From: a virus
Reading direction: 5' to 3' (one strand)
Length of the DNA: 49,861 bases
IMG/VR virus record: IMGVR_UViG_3300037264_004711
Coordinates: 1-49,861 of that record
Made by a program: the position numbers and the translations under genes. This document shows positions 48,701-49,861 of the stretch, one piece after another. The first letter of the stretch is position 1, and each line of letters begins with the position of its first letter. The notes beneath the pieces were generated by a model. The model was not told the origin of the DNA, made no database searches, and saw only the letters and a list, made by a program, of their open reading frames with translations.

Positions 48701-49861
48701 GCGCCGCGTGCTTGACCATCATGTTGTAGAGGAGGCGGCCGTCCTTTTCGGCGATGCCCTTATCGACACCGGCCTGCATCGCCTTCTGCTCCTGCGCGAG
48801 CCACTGCTTGAGCGACTCTCCAGCCGTCTGGACACCGCTCATCTGGGCAAACTGCTGAACCATGACGGCCGCCGCATCGGCCGCCTGTGCGAAGTTTCCG
48901 CTATCCATGGCATTGAATGCCTGAGCGGACACGACCGGAACGAACTCCTGCGGAAGTAGGCCGGCCTTTGCCTTGTCTTTCAGATCGGCGAACGCCTGCT
49001 TGGCGACCGCGCTCGTCACCTCGTCCTTGGTAAGCGGCGGAGGCTTCTCGACCGGCTGCTGCGTCAAGACGGCCGCCCACTTGTCCACGGCGGGCTGCCA
49101 GTACGTCTTGTCGTCTCCTATCTTCTCCTCCGCCGCCGTCATGATACTGGCCAGCTTGAACAGCACGTTGGCGGGAGGAGAATCCGACTGGTTCAGCTTG
49201 TAGTAGAGGTCTTCGATGTCGGTGAGCTGCTTGTCCGTCAGAACGGTCGCGCGCTTCAGGAGCGCGTCGTAGTCGCCACCCTTCAGAGAGGTGGCGAACT
49301 TCTCGTCGTCGATCGGCCCTGGCTTCTTCACCACGGCGCTCCACTGCTCGATTTTCTTAGCCCAGACGTTGGCTGACGATGCCTGCTCTTTGAACAAGGA
49401 CCGCTGGTGCATCACGTCAGCCAACGCGAGCGCGAGAGCAGCCTTCTCCGGATCGTCTCCAGCCTGCATCCTCGCCGCGTTGAACGCCTGAATCACGGCT
49501 TCCGACTCTTCGCCACCCCATCCCTCGTCCTTGACGTGGTACAGCAGCTTGTCGAAGTTCAGATCTTTGAGCGCCTGCGCGACCGCGCCGGGCACGTCTT
49601 TCGAGTCCTTCTCGCCAGCCGCGTCGTACGCCTGTTCCTGGTCAGCCCAGTACTGAGCCATGTCCGCGTGGTCCGCGTCATCGTGGTGCTTCTTGAGTGC
49701 CCAGGCGTAGCCACCTGCCTTCAACCACAGGCCCTTCTTTGCTGCCTCTGCTGCGGCCACACCGATCGCCTGTAGACCCGCATGACCCAAGGCACCGAGC
49801 TGCCCCTGAGCGGCCCACGTCTGAAACTTTTGGTAATCGCCGGCCGCGATCGTGTCCTTGA
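42723..49861 (-). CDS. Giant helical-repeat protein with kinase-like and ART-like domains, 5' end outside the window
   Basis: The frame is open to the window edge (the first visible codons encode KDTIAAGDYQKFQTWAAQGQ), so the gene starts further upstream; a TTG at 49790 is not the true start. At least 2378 residues are visible; numbering below counts from 49790. About 14 repeats of ~95 residues cover residues 1-1310. After proline-rich linkers, residues ~1505-1755 resemble the PI3/4-kinase/HipA-like kinases seen in phage proteins: KWMFKLAY (Lys), EHLLDWLTSQHDSHGAQF and GVDKEQGFRFFG. Two beta-rich segments follow (~1800-2040). The end (~2155-2355: RYLFHSVKSEDSLVAILKTS, NERNFAGVANIGASYGSDVE, GVPLRVVTDSG) resembles ADP-ribosyltransferase-like modules attached to phage head proteins. 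It may be a virion-packaged or host-directed multidomain effector. Confidence 0.75.
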   Translation of the reverse strand, partial: KDTIAAGDYQKFQTWAAQGQLGALGHAGLQAIGVAAAEAAKKGLWLKAGGYAWALKKHHDDADHADMAQYWADQEQAYDAAGEKDSKDVPGAVAQALKDLNFDKLLYHVKDEGWGGEESEAVIQAFNAARMQAGDDPEKAALALALADVMHQRSLFKEQASSANVWAKKIEQWSAVVKKPGPIDDEKFATSLKGGDYDALLKRATVLTDKQLTDIEDLYYKLNQSDSPPANVLFKLASIMTAAEEKIGDDKTYWQPAVDKWAAVLTQQPVEKPPPLTKDEVTSAVAKQAFADLKDKAKAGLLPQEFVPVVSAQAFNAMDSGNFAQAADAAAVMVQQFAQMSGVQTAGESLKQWLAQEQKAMQAGVDKGIAEKDGRLLYNMMVKHAAPSDELIDLLTDSITDAEGVDNYDLALSRAQVMLATLQKHWAGDKGIAIDYWTKRVADLTNAAAIAKKNAGETLDPESEAHAEEAEAEADEPAPEAADVMKALDDLDYEQLDGWAMAGKLDDKAHYGKVQAGVTTQAEEGNWLAASNLANALHARAVKLGEKEEASGWLSLISAYKLVQKFTKTPSPPKNDDVDTALYALDEDGHEFIRAWALRGQLNGHQETMVQNTAHALAAENSWENAQELAETLRAMNVQNGDFKDAALWNKLSEKWGAELAKTAEPSPEPTAPESDPTVATTETIQSALDKLDLVQLTKWAKAGDLGQMGLAAPLKKKWKEAKDSGDYIMANVIASVLLARAKEMSGGNEEDADVTFWAKQESDAYQQSQGYSAAKQSAADVKNVIDDGDLDTLSAWATQGLLDNAAVSVLAAEAADAKKSGLLKLRIGLAAALVAHYEKTGFKDLAEEWKDHLEKAKAAQKAALAAEAEPATPTEAEKAAKDEETQIVVLTNTGEYDALTKMAEAGKLSAASASFLEQQYAASMSDGDFMTAAQVAAVLRLRAKQAGLEDEAKKWGDEMSAAQKARHENKPKYDETVSKDELAAFVTKFNNTIEQIGFDETVAKAKQGQLPVEMAPLLSELFADAMTEENLERAWQIASILKAQAKSSTGDEKHAAYWSGYAKYLKGQLPVTAGMVSASMESNRWGDLNAWALAGKLDETQRKSLVDAFTTAKTDDPATAAKLAEVLELHAIHSGEAILKDAWASQGEKLKAGLAQQKGPKLTADVKTAVETADWDNLKKWAADGKLAGEMVELLVIPAFNAAYDAGDHSTAASVAEAVAAHWAQSGDVTAANYWQESVADHKEKAGVAKPKPAFSNADVYDALSSEDFAKLHDEMAEHLTGPQKQSVFGVYQTAFDTGKWATVKAVADVLAKAAVEPATKDHWKSLANNALEKLGASPSPTPAPPPAPAVGSNIGSDEFQWKITKLPTDYVPPTVLQAADTRVKLGLGLKEFVHPITGDIFLLKDLKPTLHYVDPKTGYVFNKKTGKLVKTAKTAVPTGKKWLAPDPTDLEQKVGTVVPTPAVTPSSLFKEGFVPEQKITPSAIKAGDLPPVTPAAEPPPVKPTKSSTTFGKLKMKKPAGIPDVSDLKLLGSGNHMGGAGDKQIYEDDKGGKWMFKLAYEKSGTGAKPYAAVVQQLCSDLALRFRPDNVVVGVATIKGKIGTLQPLMDLDPNQPDLRNTKPKDLSDSDRQVIANEHLLDWLTSQHDSHGAQFIRSKDGKLFGVDKEQGFRFFGSDKLDVNYHPNPEEPYYNTFWKSWVAGDFEFDPLDMRERLEEMEAIGRPEYAASLRPYAETLYPDNPVAQAKFMKLAGRRRVDLRKNFEAFLTDLHRKKHKTDAGTFTFAKGWMDKAAGPKKVKKKLTFKTEDTGKANSPFKSDGSSSQPGWDIQVGGYEGLKVKPFYDPATNTVDPTKLTLKVPVGDIGGIDKIQQLLEKLGVQTIRPPKNAKGIEVGGFVKGSQYTMYFVKKADFEKATMEIEETIEPAGEKLGSTPAKAHYFPDDYEATPAAHNQAGLKQVEAAKLGHAGKRFSADGPMVEGGSFKVQRYEDKKGGKYHLVSFKLRKSAWKKLKSPQSSSFSWPLAGYNEQKDIYKEVGGHVDSVDALRWTSGDTEVYVANEAYKYGYMGYCFIKVPEAAGDVAKAAYDALEQVKPGLAKDIFRDPTPEEDEIRKLSSIYAQVAPQQSDNLSDSDRTVAGLRSLLSQHGWDDEKSKQVEYKEVFEGYASYVQQDRWKKIAEKSKFRYLFHSVKSEDSLVAILKTSLKSINERNFAGVANIGASYGSDVEKGASDGVPLRVVTDSGKNSGFHAGSVSGIAEILIHPDELDRMDLYMHPSDTYGACKEGSSEWQNRATVEKAIAKQQSSYNASAELYARKGVSREKFLRVTCSSENTRASIIKKAKAAGILEVNGVPIEDFIVAETGAGDAYDKYVKPFVEA
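45860..49861 (-). repeat. Array of ~95-residue helical repeats in the giant protein
   Basis: Fourteen units share the core (L)-x-x-W-A-x-x-G-x-L, then a helix ending in a short acidic/Gly turn, then A-x-x-(L/A)-A-x-x-(L/M)-x-x-(R/H)-A, and a closing helix with a conserved Trp (often Y-W or W-A/K/G). Clear examples are LDGWAMAGKLDD, LNAWALAGKLDE, LKKWAADGKLAG and LTKWAKAGDLGQ. The array continues beyond the window edge. The look is of an alpha-solenoid. Confidence 0.7.

Noticed and set aside
49700-49790. TTG at 49790 as the start of the giant gene
   Set aside because: The frame stays open to the edge and the extra residues (GDYQKFQTWAAQGQL) match the repeat motif, so the real start is outside the window.
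1-49861. tRNA genes and CRISPR arrays
   Set aside because: No cloverleaf-like sequence and no regularly spaced short direct repeats with spacers were noticed by eye; a tRNAscan-SE or CRISPR-finder run could overturn this.

Overview
This window is one long late-gene block of a GC-rich tailed phage with a contractile tail (myovirus, Caudoviricetes). The assignment rests on a T4-type set of recognisable virion genes: large terminase, gp20-type portal, gp21-type prohead protease, gp23-type major capsid protein, gp18-type sheath, gp19-type tubes, tape measure, LysM baseplate protein, gpD/gp27-type hub, gpV/gp5-type spike, gp25 and gp6/J baseplate proteins. No cellular gene, tRNA, rRNA or CRISPR array was seen. 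The host cannot be named from the sequence.

Nearly every gene lies on the minus strand, so transcription runs from high to low coordinates. Genes are packed with ATGA/GTGA/TGATG overlaps or gaps below 50 bases. The single plus-strand gene is an HNH homing endonuclease. No stretch over 300 bases lacks a gene. The longest gaps are 42165-42306 (a promoter and a hairpin), 13757-13867 (a stranded ribosome-binding site), 27613-27719 (a terminator and a promoter), 17799-17891 (an inverted repeat) and 15423-15507 (direct repeats and a hairpin).

Layout from right to left. 42.7-49.9 kb: one giant protein, cut by the window edge, made of about 14 helical repeats, then a kinase-like domain and a C-terminal ADP-ribosyltransferase-like segment, followed by a small unknown gene. 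39.5-42.2 kb: a strong sigma70-like promoter, a histone H1-like protein and a family A DNA polymerase. 33.4-39.4 kb: packaging (probable small terminase, large terminase, two small genes, portal). The portal carries a 171-residue mini-intein that starts with proline. 27.7-33.3 kb: head (unknown gene, acidic/basic low-complexity protein, a 45-aa gene, protease-scaffold fusion, major capsid) closed by a strong terminator. 26.5-27.6 kb: a LAGLIDADG endonuclease with its own promoter. 21-26.5 kb: neck, connector and small zinc-binding genes. 15.8-21 kb: sheath, a paralogous pair of small proteins and a paralogous pair of tail tubes. 13.1-15.8 kb: a dead-HNH/ribbon-helix-helix regulator candidate, tail assembly chaperone candidates and the HNH endonuclease. 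0-13.1 kb: tape measure, baseplate hub, spike, a (Leu-Pro-Gly)-repeat protein, baseplate wedge and a fibre-like protein, with one more gene running off the left edge.

The genes form one assembly line: packaging motor and portal, then prohead protease/scaffold/capsid, then neck, then sheath and tube, then tape measure with chaperones, then baseplate. The less usual layers are three parasitic or mobile elements (intein, LAGLIDADG gene, HNH gene), a DNA polymerase and chromatin-like protein inside the packaging operon, and the giant multidomain protein, which may be virion-packaged or host-directed.
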